NCBI RefSeq assembly: GCF_000238395.3
Contig: NZ_CP011025.1
Span: 62,001 to 126,000 of the forward strand
Length of the DNA: 64,000 nucleotides
Direction: 5' to 3'
Source of the DNA: Pseudoalteromonas arctica A 37-1-2
GTDB taxonomy: Bacteria > Pseudomonadota > Gammaproteobacteria > Enterobacterales > Alteromonadaceae
Within the stretch, counting starts at the first letter, position 1. Each line of letters opens with the position of its first letter. This document shows, piece after piece, positions 44,802 to 54,480 of the stretch. Under the pieces are notes generated by a model, which was given only the letters and a program-made list of their open reading frames with translations, made no database searches and was not told the origin of the DNA. Position numbers and translations under genes: made by a program.

Positions 44802-46580
44802 ATGAATCATTTTTTAATTAAGCCACTTCGCCAATCTTTATTTGGTATCACGGTTTTGTGCTCATTAAGTGCATGCCAAATGACCATGCAAAATTCAGAT
44901 CAACAATTTACTAAAGTAGCGCAAAGTATTGTTGATTATAGAGAAAGCATTAACCCTTACGATAGTGTAGGTGGTGTTGAAGGTTATTTATTACCAAATT
45001 TATCCCCTGAATTTTTAGCGCAAGAATATAAAAATAAAACGCGATTACTTGCTGAATTAGACACTATTAATATTGAAAAGCTAAGCGATGAAAATCAAAT
45101 TAACTTCGATATTATTCGAGCTCAAGTACAAAACAGTGTCGATGAATATGTATTTAATGCGCACTATATGCCGCTCACCTCTGAATATGGGTTTCATTCT
45201 GGTTTGTCGTACATAATAAATAGCTCTAAATATAAAAACCCGGAAGATTACCAAGTGTATCTTGCACGATTGGCGCAAGTTCCACGCTTTTTTGAGCAAA
45301 ACATGTATTGGATGAAAAAAGGGCTTGAGACAGGGCTTACTCAACCTAGAGCTGTATTAGAAGGTTATGAAGATTCAATTAATGCTTACATTGTTGACGA
45401 TGTAACTACGTCTGAATTTTATAAACCATTTTTAACTAACACAGCTGGTTTAAGTGAAAGTGAATTTAAAGCACTACAACAAAAAGCTAAAAATACTATA
45501 AAAGAAGAGGTTATAAAATCTTATAAAGATTATTTAGCGTTTTTTACGCAGCAGTATCGACCTAGTGCACGTACAAGTATTGGCATATCAGAAACACCTA
45601 ATGGCGAAGCGTTTTATAAAAATAGAGCTAAGTACTACACCACCACCGACATGACACCTAAAGAGATTCACGAACTTGGCTTAAAAGAAGTTGAACGAAT
45701 TCGTAGTGAAATGGAAAATGTAATAGCAGAAGTAGGTTTTAAAGGCACGTTTGCCGAATTTATCCACTTTTTACGCACTGATCCACAATTTTACGCCACA
45801 ACACCAGAGCAACTTTTAAAAGAAGCATCTTATATTGCAAAAAAAATGGATGCACAACTACCTAAGTTATTTCATACCTTACCGCGCAAACCTTATGGCG
45901 TGGCACCGGTACCCGCAAGTATTGCCCCTAAATACACAACAGGTCGGTATTCAGGCTCTAATCGAGATGATGAAGCAGGGTATTATTGGGTAAATACTTA
46001 CGCTTTAGATAAGCGCCCTTTGTATGTTTTAGAAGCATTAACGCTGCACGAAGCAGTGCCAGGTCATCATTTACAGATATCACTTAATGCAGAGCTTGAA
46101 AATCTGCCGAGCTATCGCCGTGATGCTTACCTCTCGGCATTTGGCGAAGGTTGGGGGCTTTACTCTGAATATTTAGGTTTAGAAGCCGGCTTTTACCAAG
46201 ACCCATATAGCCGTTTTGGTCGTTTAACGTATGAAATGTGGCGAGCGGCACGTTTAGTTGTTGATACGGGTATGCATATGTATGGCTGGAGCAGAGAGCG
46301 TGCCATGAACTTTATGAGCGAAAATACAGCGCTTTCGTTGCATAACGTTAAAACAGAAACCGATCGTTATATAACATGGCCTGCACAGGCGCTTTCGTAC
46401 AAAATAGGTGAGCTTACTATTAAGCGTTTACGCATTGAAGCAGAGCAAGCGCTAGGAAAAAGCTTTGATATTCGTGAATTTCATCATCAAATATTACGCC
46501 ATGGTTCAGTGCCTTTATCGGTACTTGAAACACAAGTGCGTTTATATATAAAAGCAGAGTTAGCTAAACAACAGAATTAG
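44802..46580 (+). CDS. DUF885-family lipoprotein (putative metallopeptidase)
   Basis: I take the ATG at 44802 (MNHFLIKPLRQ), which gives a lipoprotein signal with the lipobox LSAC (Cys near residue 25). The roughly 592-residue product belongs to DUF885, thought to be zinc-dependent peptidases. The motif HEAVPGHHLQ with FGEGWGLYSE downstream resembles an HExxH-type arrangement (HEAVPGHH) with a later Glu. Its substrate is unknown. With no Asp at position +2, the lipoprotein is predicted to go to the outer membrane. A terminator follows. Confidence 0.85.
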   Translation: MNHFLIKPLRQSLFGITVLCSLSACQMTMQNSDQQFTKVAQSIVDYRESINPYDSVGGVEGYLLPNLSPEFLAQEYKNKTRLLAELDTINIEKLSDENQINFDIIRAQVQNSVDEYVFNAHYMPLTSEYGFHSGLSYIINSSKYKNPEDYQVYLARLAQVPRFFEQNMYWMKKGLETGLTQPRAVLEGYEDSINAYIVDDVTTSEFYKPFLTNTAGLSESEFKALQQKAKNTIKEEVIKSYKDYLAFFTQQYRPSARTSIGISETPNGEAFYKNRAKYYTTTDMTPKEIHELGLKEVERIRSEMENVIAEVGFKGTFAEFIHFLRTDPQFYATTPEQLLKEASYIAKKMDAQLPKLFHTLPRKPYGVAPVPASIAPKYTTGRYSGSNRDDEAGYYWVNTYALDKRPLYVLEALTLHEAVPGHHLQISLNAELENLPSYRRDAYLSAFGEGWGLYSEYLGLEAGFYQDPYSRFGRLTYEMWRAARLVVDTGMHMYGWSRERAMNFMSENTALSLHNVKTETDRYITWPAQALSYKIGELTIKRLRIEAEQALGKSFDIREFHHQILRHGSVPLSVLETQVRLYIKAELAKQQN

Positions 46581-46610
46581 ATATAAGGCAGTTAAAGCCT
46601 TGAACAAATA

Positions 46611-46647
46611 AAAGTGTTATGTCATTTTGGTGGTATAGCACTTTTTT
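46611..46647 (+). terminator. Rho-independent terminator
   Basis: AAAGTGTTAT / ATAGCACTTT arms (one wobble pair), a 14-base loop, then a T6 run, 30 bp after the DUF885 gene. Confidence 0.7.
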
Positions 46648-46677
46648 ATTTTAAAAACAGTCATCAAGGGGCCTTGG

Positions 46678-48159
46678 GTGAGTAATTTTATAATGTTTAG
46701 TATTGATGTATTTGCAAGTATGTTTATTGTTGTTTTAGGGTTGTTGGTTTTAATCGTTGTCGTTTTTTATATTCGAGATGTAACACAAACCAAGCATGCT
46801 ATTAGACGTAATTACCCTGTTATTGGTCGCTTTCGATATTTTTTTGAACGCCAAGGTGAGTTTTTTAGACAGTACTTTTTTGCTCAAGATAGAGAAGAAA
46901 TGCCGTTTAACCGCGCAGAGCGTAGTTGGGTTTATCGTGCAGCAAAAGATGTTGACCGTACGGCTGCATTTGGCTCCACGCAAAGCTTAGAAGTAACAGG
47001 TACGGTTATGTTTATGAACTGTGCATTTCCTACTTTAGACGAAGAAGCGCTCGACCCGAGTAATGTTACTTTGGGTCCATACTGTAAAACACCTTACACG
47101 ACCAACTCGTTATTCAATGTATCTGGTATGAGTTTTGGTGCGCTTTCAAAGCCAGCTGTACGAGCCTTATCAAAAGGGGCAAAACTAGCGGGTTGTTGGA
47201 TGAACACCGGTGAAGGGGGATTAAGTCCTTATCATTTAGAAGGTGGTGCCGATTTAGTGTTTCAGATTGGTACAGCTAAATATGGTGCACGAGACGAGCA
47301 TGGAAATTTAAGTACCGAAAAGCTAAAAGAAATAGCGGCTCACGAACAAGTAAAAATGTTTGAACTTAAAATGAGCCAAGGTGCAAAACCAGGTAAAGGC
47401 GGTATGTTACCAGGGCGCAAAGTTAACGCCGAAATAGCTAAAATTAGGGGCATACCAGAAGGGCAAGATTCTATTAGCCCCAATGGTCATCCTGAAATTA
47501 AAAACCCAGCCGATATTCTCGATATGATTGCCACTGTGCGTAACGCGACAGGTAAACCTACAGGGTTTAAAGCCGTTATTGGTGCTTACGGATGGTTAGA
47601 AACGTTGTTCGCTGAAATAAACCACCGTGGTATAGAGTCCGCGCCTGACTTTATTACCATAGATAGTGCTGATGGTGGTACGGGCGCAGCACCACAACCG
47701 CTTATGGATTCAGTGGGTTTACCACTGCGCGAAAGTTTACCGCTTGTAGTTAATATGCTTGAAAAACATGGGCTGCGAGATCGTATTAAAATAATCGCCT
47801 CAGGTAAATTAATTGTTCCTTCAAAGGTTGCTTGGGCGTTAGCGCTCGGTGCTGATTTTGTTGTATCGGCTCGAGGGCATATGTTTGCACTGGGCTGTAT
47901 TCAGGCAATGCAATGTAATAAAGATACCTGTCCGACCGGGATCACTACGCATAACGAGCGTTTGCAACGCGGCTTAAATGTAGCTGATAAAGCGCAACGA
48001 GTAGCTAACTATAATAAATACATTCATTACGGAGCTGGGCTAATAGCCCATTCTTGTGGTGTGACTAGTGCACGCGAATTAAAACGTGAACATGTACGTA
48101 TAGTGCAAGAAAGTGGTTTATCAGAACCGCTCGATAAAATTTACGAAAACTATAAGTAA
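46678..48159 (+). CDS. FMN-binding glutamate-synthase-family protein, membrane anchored
   Basis: The 493-residue protein has an N-terminal helix (about 10-32) and then the FMN-binding domain of glutamate synthase large subunit (GltB central domain). Visible features are NVSGMSFGALSKPAV, MNTGEGGLSPYH, QIGTAKYG, MSQGAKPGKGG, DSADGGTGAAPQP and the Cys cluster CNKDTCPTGI. The glutaminase domain is absent, as is usual in this subfamily, so its reaction is unsettled. The start is a GTG at 46678 following AAGGGG. Downstream, an IS has split its terminator. Confidence 0.9.
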   Translation: MSNFIMFSIDVFASMFIVVLGLLVLIVVVFYIRDVTQTKHAIRRNYPVIGRFRYFFERQGEFFRQYFFAQDREEMPFNRAERSWVYRAAKDVDRTAAFGSTQSLEVTGTVMFMNCAFPTLDEEALDPSNVTLGPYCKTPYTTNSLFNVSGMSFGALSKPAVRALSKGAKLAGCWMNTGEGGLSPYHLEGGADLVFQIGTAKYGARDEHGNLSTEKLKEIAAHEQVKMFELKMSQGAKPGKGGMLPGRKVNAEIAKIRGIPEGQDSISPNGHPEIKNPADILDMIATVRNATGKPTGFKAVIGAYGWLETLFAEINHRGIESAPDFITIDSADGGTGAAPQPLMDSVGLPLRESLPLVVNMLEKHGLRDRIKIIASGKLIVPSKVAWALALGADFVVSARGHMFALGCIQAMQCNKDTCPTGITTHNERLQRGLNVADKAQRVANYNKYIHYGAGLIAHSCGVTSARELKREHVRIVQESGLSEPLDKIYENYK

Positions 48160-48206
48160 GTTTTTGACTAACTAAAAAAGGCGCTAATAGCTGTCTCTTA
48201 TACACA

Positions 48207-48239
48207 AATCCCTGCTAAGAAATTAGCGGGGATTTTTTT
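48207..48239 (+). terminator. terminator just inside the IS left end
   Basis: AATCCCTGCTAA-GAAA-TTAGCGGGGATT (one G-T pair) followed by a T-run. It would stop transcription entering from the upstream gene before the transposase, a known safety device of insertion sequences. Confidence 0.8.
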
Positions 48240-48293
48240 GAACTAAATCTCAATGTCATGATCAGATCTTCAAATCTTGTTTGAGGGCACATT

Positions 48294-49667
48294 ATGATTA
48301 ACGAACATACTCATTGGGCAAAACAACAATTCGGTAAATCGGACTTAGGTGATCCAAGAAGAACAGCGCGTCTGGTAAAGTTAGCATCAACGCTTGCAAA
48401 TGAACCAGGAAAACCACTTGTGAACATCACTCAATCCCCCGCCGATATGGAAGGTGCCTACCGCTTTATTCGCAACGAGAATATTGACGCAACGGCTATA
48501 GCAGAGTCAGGCTTTAAAGCCACGGTTGAACAAGCAAAAAGTCATAACTTATTACTCGCATTAGAAGACACGACCACACTAATTTATAAACATTCCTCCA
48601 TTCGAGATGATTTGGGTCATGTCGGACGAGGAGCAAAACAACGAGGCTTGTTAGCTCATAGCGTATTACTGTTTGCGCCAGACACAAAGCAAGTTGTGGG
48701 ATTAATTGAACAGTCTCGCTGGAGTCGTGATATCAACACGATTGGAAAAAGAGAAAAACACGCGACGACTTCTTACGAAGAAAAAGAAAGTTACAAGTGG
48801 GAGTCAGCGTCACGAGCGATGGCAGAGCGGCTGCAAGGACAAATGGCGAACGTGATATCGGTGTGTGACCGCGAAGCGGACATCTACGAATACTTGCAGT
48901 ATAAACTGAGCGAGCAGCAACGATTCGTCGTACGCTCGATGCAAAGTCGTCATATTGAAGAAGGTGAGGATAAGCTCTATGCGTTTGCAAGCGAGCTGAT
49001 GAGTGCAGGCACCAAACACATCCACATTGCACAAAAAGGAGGAAGAAAAGCCCGAAGCGCAACACTGGATATCACCTATGCGCCAGTGACACTCAAAGCG
49101 CCTTACAATAAGAAAGGACACTCCCTCCCAGTTTACTATGTCGGCTGTGCAGGGCGAGGAAACGCTGAGAACGGCTTAAGCTGGCACCTATTAACCAGTG
49201 AACCAGTCACCAGCAAAGAAGACGCTTTAGCTATCATCACCTACTATGAGCACCGTTGGCTTGTAGAGGAATACCATAAAGTCTGGAAAAGTGATGGTAC
49301 GGATATCGAAAGTTTACGCCTTCAAAGCCAAGATAACATGGAAAGATTGGTGACGATTAATGGCTTTATTGCGACGCGAATATTGCAACTAAAGTTCACC
49401 AATGAGCAGCCTGATTCTCCAAGTTGTGAACAACTGTTATCTCCCAAAGCATGGAAGTTATTGTGGTTAAAGAGAATAAAAACACCATTGCCTGAAACTG
49501 CTCCAAATATGTCATGGGCGTATCAGGAACTGGCAAAGTTAGGAGGCTGGAAAGATACCAAGCGCACAGGGCGTGCATCTGTGAAAGTGTTATGGCAAGG
49601 ATGGCTTAAGTTACAAGCCATCCTGGAAGGCTACGATTTAGCAAAATCTCTTGAGTCAGACTTGTGA
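48294..49667 (+). CDS. tnp: IS50/Tn5-like DDE transposase
   Basis: The 457-residue transposase matches Tn5 transposase throughout: WAKQQFGKSDLGDPRRTARLV, DMEGAYRFIRN, CDREADIYEYLQ and ERLVTING. The catalytic triad is Asp92 (LEDTTT), Asp192 (CDREAD) and Glu325, with the IS4-family YREK signature in YEHRWLVEEYHKVWK. The length is near Tn5's 476. The frame is intact, so the element could be active. It starts at an ATG, and a shorter inhibitor form, as made by IS50, is possible but not evident. Confidence 0.96.
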   Translation: MINEHTHWAKQQFGKSDLGDPRRTARLVKLASTLANEPGKPLVNITQSPADMEGAYRFIRNENIDATAIAESGFKATVEQAKSHNLLLALEDTTTLIYKHSSIRDDLGHVGRGAKQRGLLAHSVLLFAPDTKQVVGLIEQSRWSRDINTIGKREKHATTSYEEKESYKWESASRAMAERLQGQMANVISVCDREADIYEYLQYKLSEQQRFVVRSMQSRHIEEGEDKLYAFASELMSAGTKHIHIAQKGGRKARSATLDITYAPVTLKAPYNKKGHSLPVYYVGCAGRGNAENGLSWHLLTSEPVTSKEDALAIITYYEHRWLVEEYHKVWKSDGTDIESLRLQSQDNMERLVTINGFIATRILQLKFTNEQPDSPSCEQLLSPKAWKLLWLKRIKTPLPETAPNMSWAYQELAKLGGWKDTKRTGRASVKVLWQGWLKLQAILEGYDLAKSLESDL

Positions 49668-49696
49668 TCAAGAGACAGCTTTTAAAGCGCCTTTTT

Positions 49697-50914
49697 TTAG
49701 TTTAATTGGCTTATTAATAAACTAAAAAATGCTTCTTTGTTGTTGCATGTTTGGGCATTCAAAATAAGTTGCTCGCCTAGTGCTAATGTTTGTTTTTGCA
49801 CTATAAGACGCGCCTTATCATCACCAATACTATCTATATCGGTTACATGTGCGAGCCCTATGGTGCGCCTAATTAACTCAGCACCACAGTAACCAATGGC
49901 GTCTTGTAGCACCCCTTTTATAAAGTATTCACCGTAGCCTGTAACTTTTAGCGAATTATCAGTAGTGTGCTCATTTATAAGCGAAAGCCAATGCTGTTCA
50001 AATAATGTATAGCATTCAACAAGGGTGCTTAATAAGTGGGTTTGGTAATTACGACGAGCCATAAAATCTTCAACATGCCCGTATTGTGCGCAGTAATTTA
50101 AAAGTAAATTGCCAATAAAAGAGCCAATATCGAACCCAGCAGGACCAAAAAAACCAAATTCAGGATCGATCATCTTTGTATTGTTACAATCAACAAAAAT
50201 ACTGCCGCTATGCATATCACCATGAAGTAATGTTTGCGGGTTAGATAAAAAATTAGCTTTTAGTTTTGCTATTTCTAATTTTAATACGCTGTTTTTGTGT
50301 ATTGCATCAACTTCGCTTTGTAGTTGCTTTGGGTAGTTATTGCGTTCGTGCTCAATGTACGGATCGCTAAAAAATAAGTCTTCAGTGATTTGGCAAAGTT
50401 CAGGGTTAGTAAATTGGCTAACGAGCGCTTTTTTAGTTTGTGCGGTTAAATAAAAATCTGAATTATAAAAACCAGTATGGCTTAAGTAGGTAGCTACATG
50501 CTGCGCTAATTTAGGAAATTGCTCAGCATTATTTTGTGCAGTTCGCAGTATTTGTAAATTACCTAAATCTTCTAAAATAGTCAGTGCTTGCATTTCACTA
50601 TAATGTAAAACCCTAGCAGTATAAGTTGGGCAAATAGCGCCATGATTAAGCAAAACTTGTGCTTCTATACGAGCTCTATCAAGCGTTAATGGCCACGACT
50701 CACCCACGCAACGCGCGTAAGGCAGAGCTTGCTTTAAAATAACACTATTGTTTTGCTCATCAGTAATTCTAAATACTAAATTAAGATTGCCATCACCAAA
50801 CTCATATGCCGATAAGGCTTGTCCGGGAGAAAAAAAATTACATTGTTTAGATTCAATTAATGTCGATACATAATCGATAGCGCGCTGTGCATTAAAAGCA
50901 ACATAGTTAGTCAT
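49697..50914 (-). CDS. mtnK: S-methyl-5-thioribose kinase
   Basis: The 405-residue kinase phosphorylates methylthioribose, a step of methionine salvage from 5'-methylthioadenosine. Kinase-fold marks are GDGNLNLVFRI, the catalytic LLHGDMHSGSIFV and the metal-binding DPEFGF. It is divergent from mtnA across about 130 bp. Its stop lies inside the right arm of the terminator split by the IS. Confidence 0.95.
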   Translation of the reverse strand: MTNYVAFNAQRAIDYVSTLIESKQCNFFSPGQALSAYEFGDGNLNLVFRITDEQNNSVILKQALPYARCVGESWPLTLDRARIEAQVLLNHGAICPTYTARVLHYSEMQALTILEDLGNLQILRTAQNNAEQFPKLAQHVATYLSHTGFYNSDFYLTAQTKKALVSQFTNPELCQITEDLFFSDPYIEHERNNYPKQLQSEVDAIHKNSVLKLEIAKLKANFLSNPQTLLHGDMHSGSIFVDCNNTKMIDPEFGFFGPAGFDIGSFIGNLLLNYCAQYGHVEDFMARRNYQTHLLSTLVECYTLFEQHWLSLINEHTTDNSLKVTGYGEYFIKGVLQDAIGYCGAELIRRTIGLAHVTDIDSIGDDKARLIVQKQTLALGEQLILNAQTCNNKEAFFSLLISQLN

Positions 50915-50965
50915 GGTTTAAATCTCAAAAATCAGCTTTTAAGCATTCTATACCTTTAAATGTTT

Positions 50966-50981
50966 AGATGTCTACAAGTCC
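50966..50981. promoter_or_regulatory. MetJ-like box between mtnK and mtnA
   Basis: AGATGTCT followed directly by ACAAGTCC matches the tandem MetJ box AGACGTCT at 7 of 8 and 5 of 8 positions. The methionine-linked context supports it, but the second box is weak. Confidence 0.4.
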
Positions 50982-51043
50982 AACTTGAGAGTTATTCAAA
51001 GTGGTGTAAAATAACGTTACGCATTTTTAATACCTTAAGCATT

Positions 51044-52072
51044 ATGCAAAATTTAATCGCAAGCAGTTTAAAATATGAAAACGGGTCGCTTAGTGTGCTC
51101 GACCAATATTTACTACCTCACCAGCAGGTATGGCATCAATGCCATGATGTAGGAACCATGAAAGAGCTGATCATTAGTTTAAAAGTACGTGGAGCTCCAC
51201 TTATTGGTTTAAGCGCGAGCTTGTTAGTGGCGTATTTAGCTGAGCAAGGGGTAGTTAAAGGTGAGCTTGAAAAAGCAATCAATGAGCTAGAAGCCACTCG
51301 CCCAACGGCGGTTAATTTAATGCATTGTATGGCTGCATTGCGTAGAGCTTTAACGCAAAGCGATTATGTTGCCGGTATTGTTACCACAGCTGAGCGGTTG
51401 TTTATTGAAGATATTGAGCTGTGTGAGCGAATGGCAAGCCGTGGCGCCGAACTTATAAATAGTGGCGACAACATATTAACCCATTGTAATACAGGGGCGC
51501 TTGCAACCGCTGGTATTGGTACTGCACTAGGTGTTATCTATAAAGCGCAGCAAAAACATGGCAACGTACATGTGTGGGTTGATGAAACACGACCATTATT
51601 ACAAGGCGGTCGCTTAACTGCCTTTGAGCTTGAGCGCTGGAAAATACCTTACACATTAATTTGCGATAATATGGCGGCAAGTTTAATGGCTGCAGGTAAA
51701 GTAGATAAAATAGTGGTAGGGGCTGATCGTATTGCTGCCAATGGTGATTTTGCTAATAAAGTGGGCACCTATAATTTAGCCGTACTAGCGCATTTTCATA
51801 ACATTCCATTTTATGTGGTCGCGCCTATTACCACGCTTGATACCAACACCGCGTGTGGTGGTGATATAGAAATAGAGCAACGTAATCCTCAAGAAGTGCG
51901 CGGAGTTAGCGGTAGCTTTGGTGAGGCTTTATGGGCGCCCACTAATGCTAATGTGTATAACCCTGCATTTGATATAACGCCGGCAAAACTGGTCACAGGG
52001 TGGGTGTTAGATACGGGTGTGTATAACCAGCAACAAGTATTAATGGGTAAACTTAAAGAGCTAACTCAATAA
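51044..52072 (+). CDS. mtnA: S-methyl-5-thioribose-1-phosphate isomerase
   Basis: About 342 residues from the ATG at 51044 ([14 protein letters not shown]); an upstream extension is spurious. It converts methylthioribose-1-phosphate to methylthioribulose-1-phosphate. Family marks are [27 protein letters not shown] (catalytic Cys), [11 protein letters not shown] and [17 protein letters not shown] (catalytic Asp). The last 12 bases overlap the convergent RelA/SpoT-like gene. Confidence 0.96.
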   Translation: MQNLIASSLKYENGSLSVLDQYLLPHQQVWHQCHDVGTMKELIISLKVRGAPLIGLSASLLVAYLAEQGVVKGELEKAINELEATRPTAVNLMHCMAALRRALTQSDYVAGIVTTAERLFIEDIELCERMASRGAELINSGDNILTHCNTGALATAGIGTALGVIYKAQQKHGNVHVWVDETRPLLQGGRLTAFELERWKIPYTLICDNMAASLMAAGKVDKIVVGADRIAANGDFANKVGTYNLAVLAHFHNIPFYVVAPITTLDTNTACGGDIEIEQRNPQEVRGVSGSFGEALWAPTNANVYNPAFDITPAKLVTGWVLDTGVYNQQQVLMGKLKELTQ

Positions 52073-53125
52073 TATGCGACTGAATTCTGAAAGAAACTCA
52101 GAGGTACTATTTAGGTAGTTGGGGTAGGCTTTTTCTATTGATTTCAAGTCGCTCCCTGCTACCAGAAGCACGTTATTGTGAGTTTGTTTTTCTTGTTCGG
52201 CGTAATGTGTTAGAGCTTCTTGCTTTTTATTCTCTGCATATAAAAAGACTCGACCCATTTGTGTTTCAGTGTTGTGAACGAGTAAAGCAAAGCCCGTATC
52301 TTTCGATTTATTTTTAATTTCGTCAACTTGGAATGCGCGATTAAATGCATCAAGCTTATGAAATGCGGCTAGCTTTTTATTTAGTGCCGAAAGCTCATCA
52401 ACAAAGGCCTGCGATTGTTGTGAACTTAATTGATTTGAACAATCTTTGACTGCAAGAAACTCACCCATGATAAAAAATAATCGCTTCCAATCTGTGTCGG
52501 CTGCTTGGGGATTGGTTTTTAGTGTTTCTTTTTCAATAATATCTACAATTTCAACAGTAGTAGCCCAAAGGTGCTGAAGCCTAGTGCGCAACTGAACTTC
52601 AATTTGAAAGCCTTTATAATCGTGAGATTCTAAATTGTTATAACTTTTATAAACACGATGAATACCTCTGTAGCCCGTCGCTTTTGGGTTTTCAATATAA
52701 TCATATGACTTAACGCTATGAACAGCTCTACTCGAGTCTAAACTGGCGTTGAGTTGATATAGATGCTCTAGATTATCTAAGATTACTCGGCAGCCACCTA
52801 TATCGTGCATTCGCTTCAGATTTATTGCGTTTTCACTTTTACCATCTAACGAGGCTCTTTGTAACTTATCTATAATAGTTGGCAAGCGCTTTAAGCGTCT
52901 AACTATAGTCGCCGACTCTAGCAAATGAAGCTTTTTTACATGTTTCCATACGAGGTTTTTAATAATAGTCAGCGGATATAAATGTGCTGCACGATAGTTT
53001 TGTACAACCTCTATTGCAAAGTCAAAATCACCTTCATTTTTACGAAAAATACGACCAGCCTTTTCAACTTGCTTACGTGAGTAGGCTAGTTGTTGTTTAG
53101 ACTTTTGATATTGTTCGTTCACCAT
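52061..53125 (-). CDS. single-domain RelA/SpoT-like (p)ppGpp synthetase
   Basis: The preferred ATG is 53125 ([11 protein letters not shown]), with AAAGAG upstream. The 354-residue protein has a RelA_SpoT synthetase domain (about 60-240): [28 protein letters not shown] and [13 protein letters not shown], with key nucleotide-binding and catalytic (Glu in EVQLRT) residues present. There is no HD hydrolase, TGS or ACT domain. A helical C-terminal part of about 150 residues is unlike short RelP/RelQ enzymes. It may be a stand-alone alarmone synthetase or a toxSAS-type toxin. No antitoxin gene is adjacent; neighbours are methionine salvage genes, and it faces mtnA with overlapping ends. Confidence 0.85.
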   Translation of the reverse strand: MVNEQYQKSKQQLAYSRKQVEKAGRIFRKNEGDFDFAIEVVQNYRAAHLYPLTIIKNLVWKHVKKLHLLESATIVRRLKRLPTIIDKLQRASLDGKSENAINLKRMHDIGGCRVILDNLEHLYQLNASLDSSRAVHSVKSYDYIENPKATGYRGIHRVYKSYNNLESHDYKGFQIEVQLRTRLQHLWATTVEIVDIIEKETLKTNPQAADTDWKRLFFIMGEFLAVKDCSNQLSSQQSQAFVDELSALNKKLAAFHKLDAFNRAFQVDEIKNKSKDTGFALLVHNTETQMGRVFLYAENKKQEALTHYAEQEKQTHNNVLLVAGSDLKSIEKAYPNYLNSTSEFLSEFSRILLS

Positions 53126-53254
53126 TAGAAAGTTACTCTTTATCAGCTGCATTGCTAAAATAATATTACAGAGTTAAGTGATTGAAGTCATCCTGCAAAT
53201 AGCATAAATACGCTTATAGAAAATATAGTTTAGGCATGCGTGCACTGAGCTTTA

Positions 53255-53797
53255 TTAATCGAGCAAGGGAAATTGCTCTGCAATAGACGAGTCAGTGCTT
53301 TTTGCTACCCAGCCCTCTGTATTGTTAAATAAGCGAATGGCAGTAAATTCAGGGTCGCTTCCCATATCAAACCAATGCGGGGTAAGTTCAGGCACTGAAA
53401 TTAAATCGCCTTGTTGGCAAAGTACCTGATAAACCTTATTGCCTAAATGTAGGCAAAATAGCCCTTGGCCTTTTACAAAAAAACGCACTTCGTCTTCACT
53501 ATGGGTATGTTCAAATAAAAACTTTTTGCGCAGCTCTGATGCGCCAAGATTACCTTTAGCTAGAGATATAACGTCTACTGTTTGATAGCCATTTTCAGTT
53601 TTTAACCGATCTATATCGTTTTTGTACGCACTAATAATTTGCTCATGGGTGGTGTGCTGATTAATATCTGCATTTGCTTGCCACTGTTCAAAGCGTACGT
53701 TTACTTTAGCTAGTTGATTTACAATATCATCAGCATTTGATGTGCTTACAAGTGCTTTGTTTGCATTGTTGTCGGCATACACCGTTAATTGGCTCAT
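53255..53797 (-). CDS. mtnD: acireductone dioxygenase
   Basis: The 180-residue cupin enzyme oxidises the acireductone of methionine salvage. With Fe it gives formate plus the keto acid; with Ni it gives carbon monoxide instead. The metal ligands are His97, His99, Glu103 and His141. Its start overlaps mtnC by 4 bases. Confidence 0.95.
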   Translation of the reverse strand: MSQLTVYADNNANKALVSTSNADDIVNQLAKVNVRFEQWQANADINQHTTHEQIISAYKNDIDRLKTENGYQTVDVISLAKGNLGASELRKKFLFEHTHSEDEVRFFVKGQGLFCLHLGNKVYQVLCQQGDLISVPELTPHWFDMGSDPEFTAIRLFNNTEGWVAKSTDSSIAEQFPLLD

Positions 53798-54480
53798 ACT
53801 AATTTCTCCAATTTAAATTGGCTAAAGTCATTAATATAAGGGTGTGCTTTAGTGCTTGCTTGCCCATCACGAATTAAATGTAGTGTTTTTAAGCCCGCAG
53901 CTTGTGCGGCATCAAGCTCGCCGGCTACATCACTTAAAAAGAGTATTTCTGCTGCTTTAAACGGTAACAGATCAACAATAGTGTTATAGGCTATTTGCTC
54001 TTGTTTTGCGCCAACTTTGGTATCAAAAAAGTCAGTAAACAAGCTGCGAATGTCGCCATAATCACTGTATTTAAAAAGTAGCTGCTGCGCTTTTACCGAC
54101 CCTGACGAGTACACATATAAAGTAATGTCGTTGTTGTGTTGAGCTTGTAAAAAATCAAATGCATCTGGGTATAAATGACCTTTAAAATCGCCGTGTTCAT
54201 ACCCTGTTTGCCAAATTAAGCCTTGTAACTGCTTAAGTGGTGTGATTTTTTTATCTTCATCAATCCAGGTAAGTAAATTGCTAATGACTTCTTCTATATC
54301 GGCGTTTGGCTTTTCGATAAGCGCTTTTACGGCATTAATTTGCTCGGCTACATCTGGCTTATTAGCATTGGCACGTACAAAGGTCGGTAATTGTTTTGCC
54401 GCGTAAGGAAACAACACCTCTTTAACAAATGAGATGCGGGTTATTGTGCCTTCAATGTCGGTTAAAATAGCTTTAATCAT
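53794..54480 (-). CDS. mtnC: enolase-phosphatase
   Basis: A 228-residue HAD-superfamily enzyme that turns diketomethylthiopentyl-1-phosphate into the acireductone by enolisation and dephosphorylation. The nucleophile motif is ILTDIEGT, with YSSGS and FLSDVAGELDAA later. It overlaps both neighbours by 4 bases in mtnB-mtnC-mtnD. Confidence 0.95.
   Translation of the reverse strand: MIKAILTDIEGTITRISFVKEVLFPYAAKQLPTFVRANANKPDVAEQINAVKALIEKPNADIEEVISNLLTWIDEDKKITPLKQLQGLIWQTGYEHGDFKGHLYPDAFDFLQAQHNNDITLYVYSSGSVKAQQLLFKYSDYGDIRSLFTDFFDTKVGAKQEQIAYNTIVDLLPFKAAEILFLSDVAGELDAAQAAGLKTLHLIRDGQASTKAHPYINDFSQFKLEKLV

Larger units (their letters stand above)
48191..49678 (+). mobile_element. IS50/Tn5-type insertion sequence (IS4 family), 1,488 bp
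   Basis: Ends CTGTCTCTTATACACA (left) and, reversed, CTGTCTCTTGATCACA (right) closely resemble the outer and inner ends of IS50/Tn5. One transposase fills the element. GATC sites occur at 48260 and 48265 (transposase promoter region) and in the right end, suggesting Dam control as in IS50. The flanking 9-mers CGCTAATAG and CTTTTAAAG are not equal, so no target duplication is seen. Confidence 0.92.
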
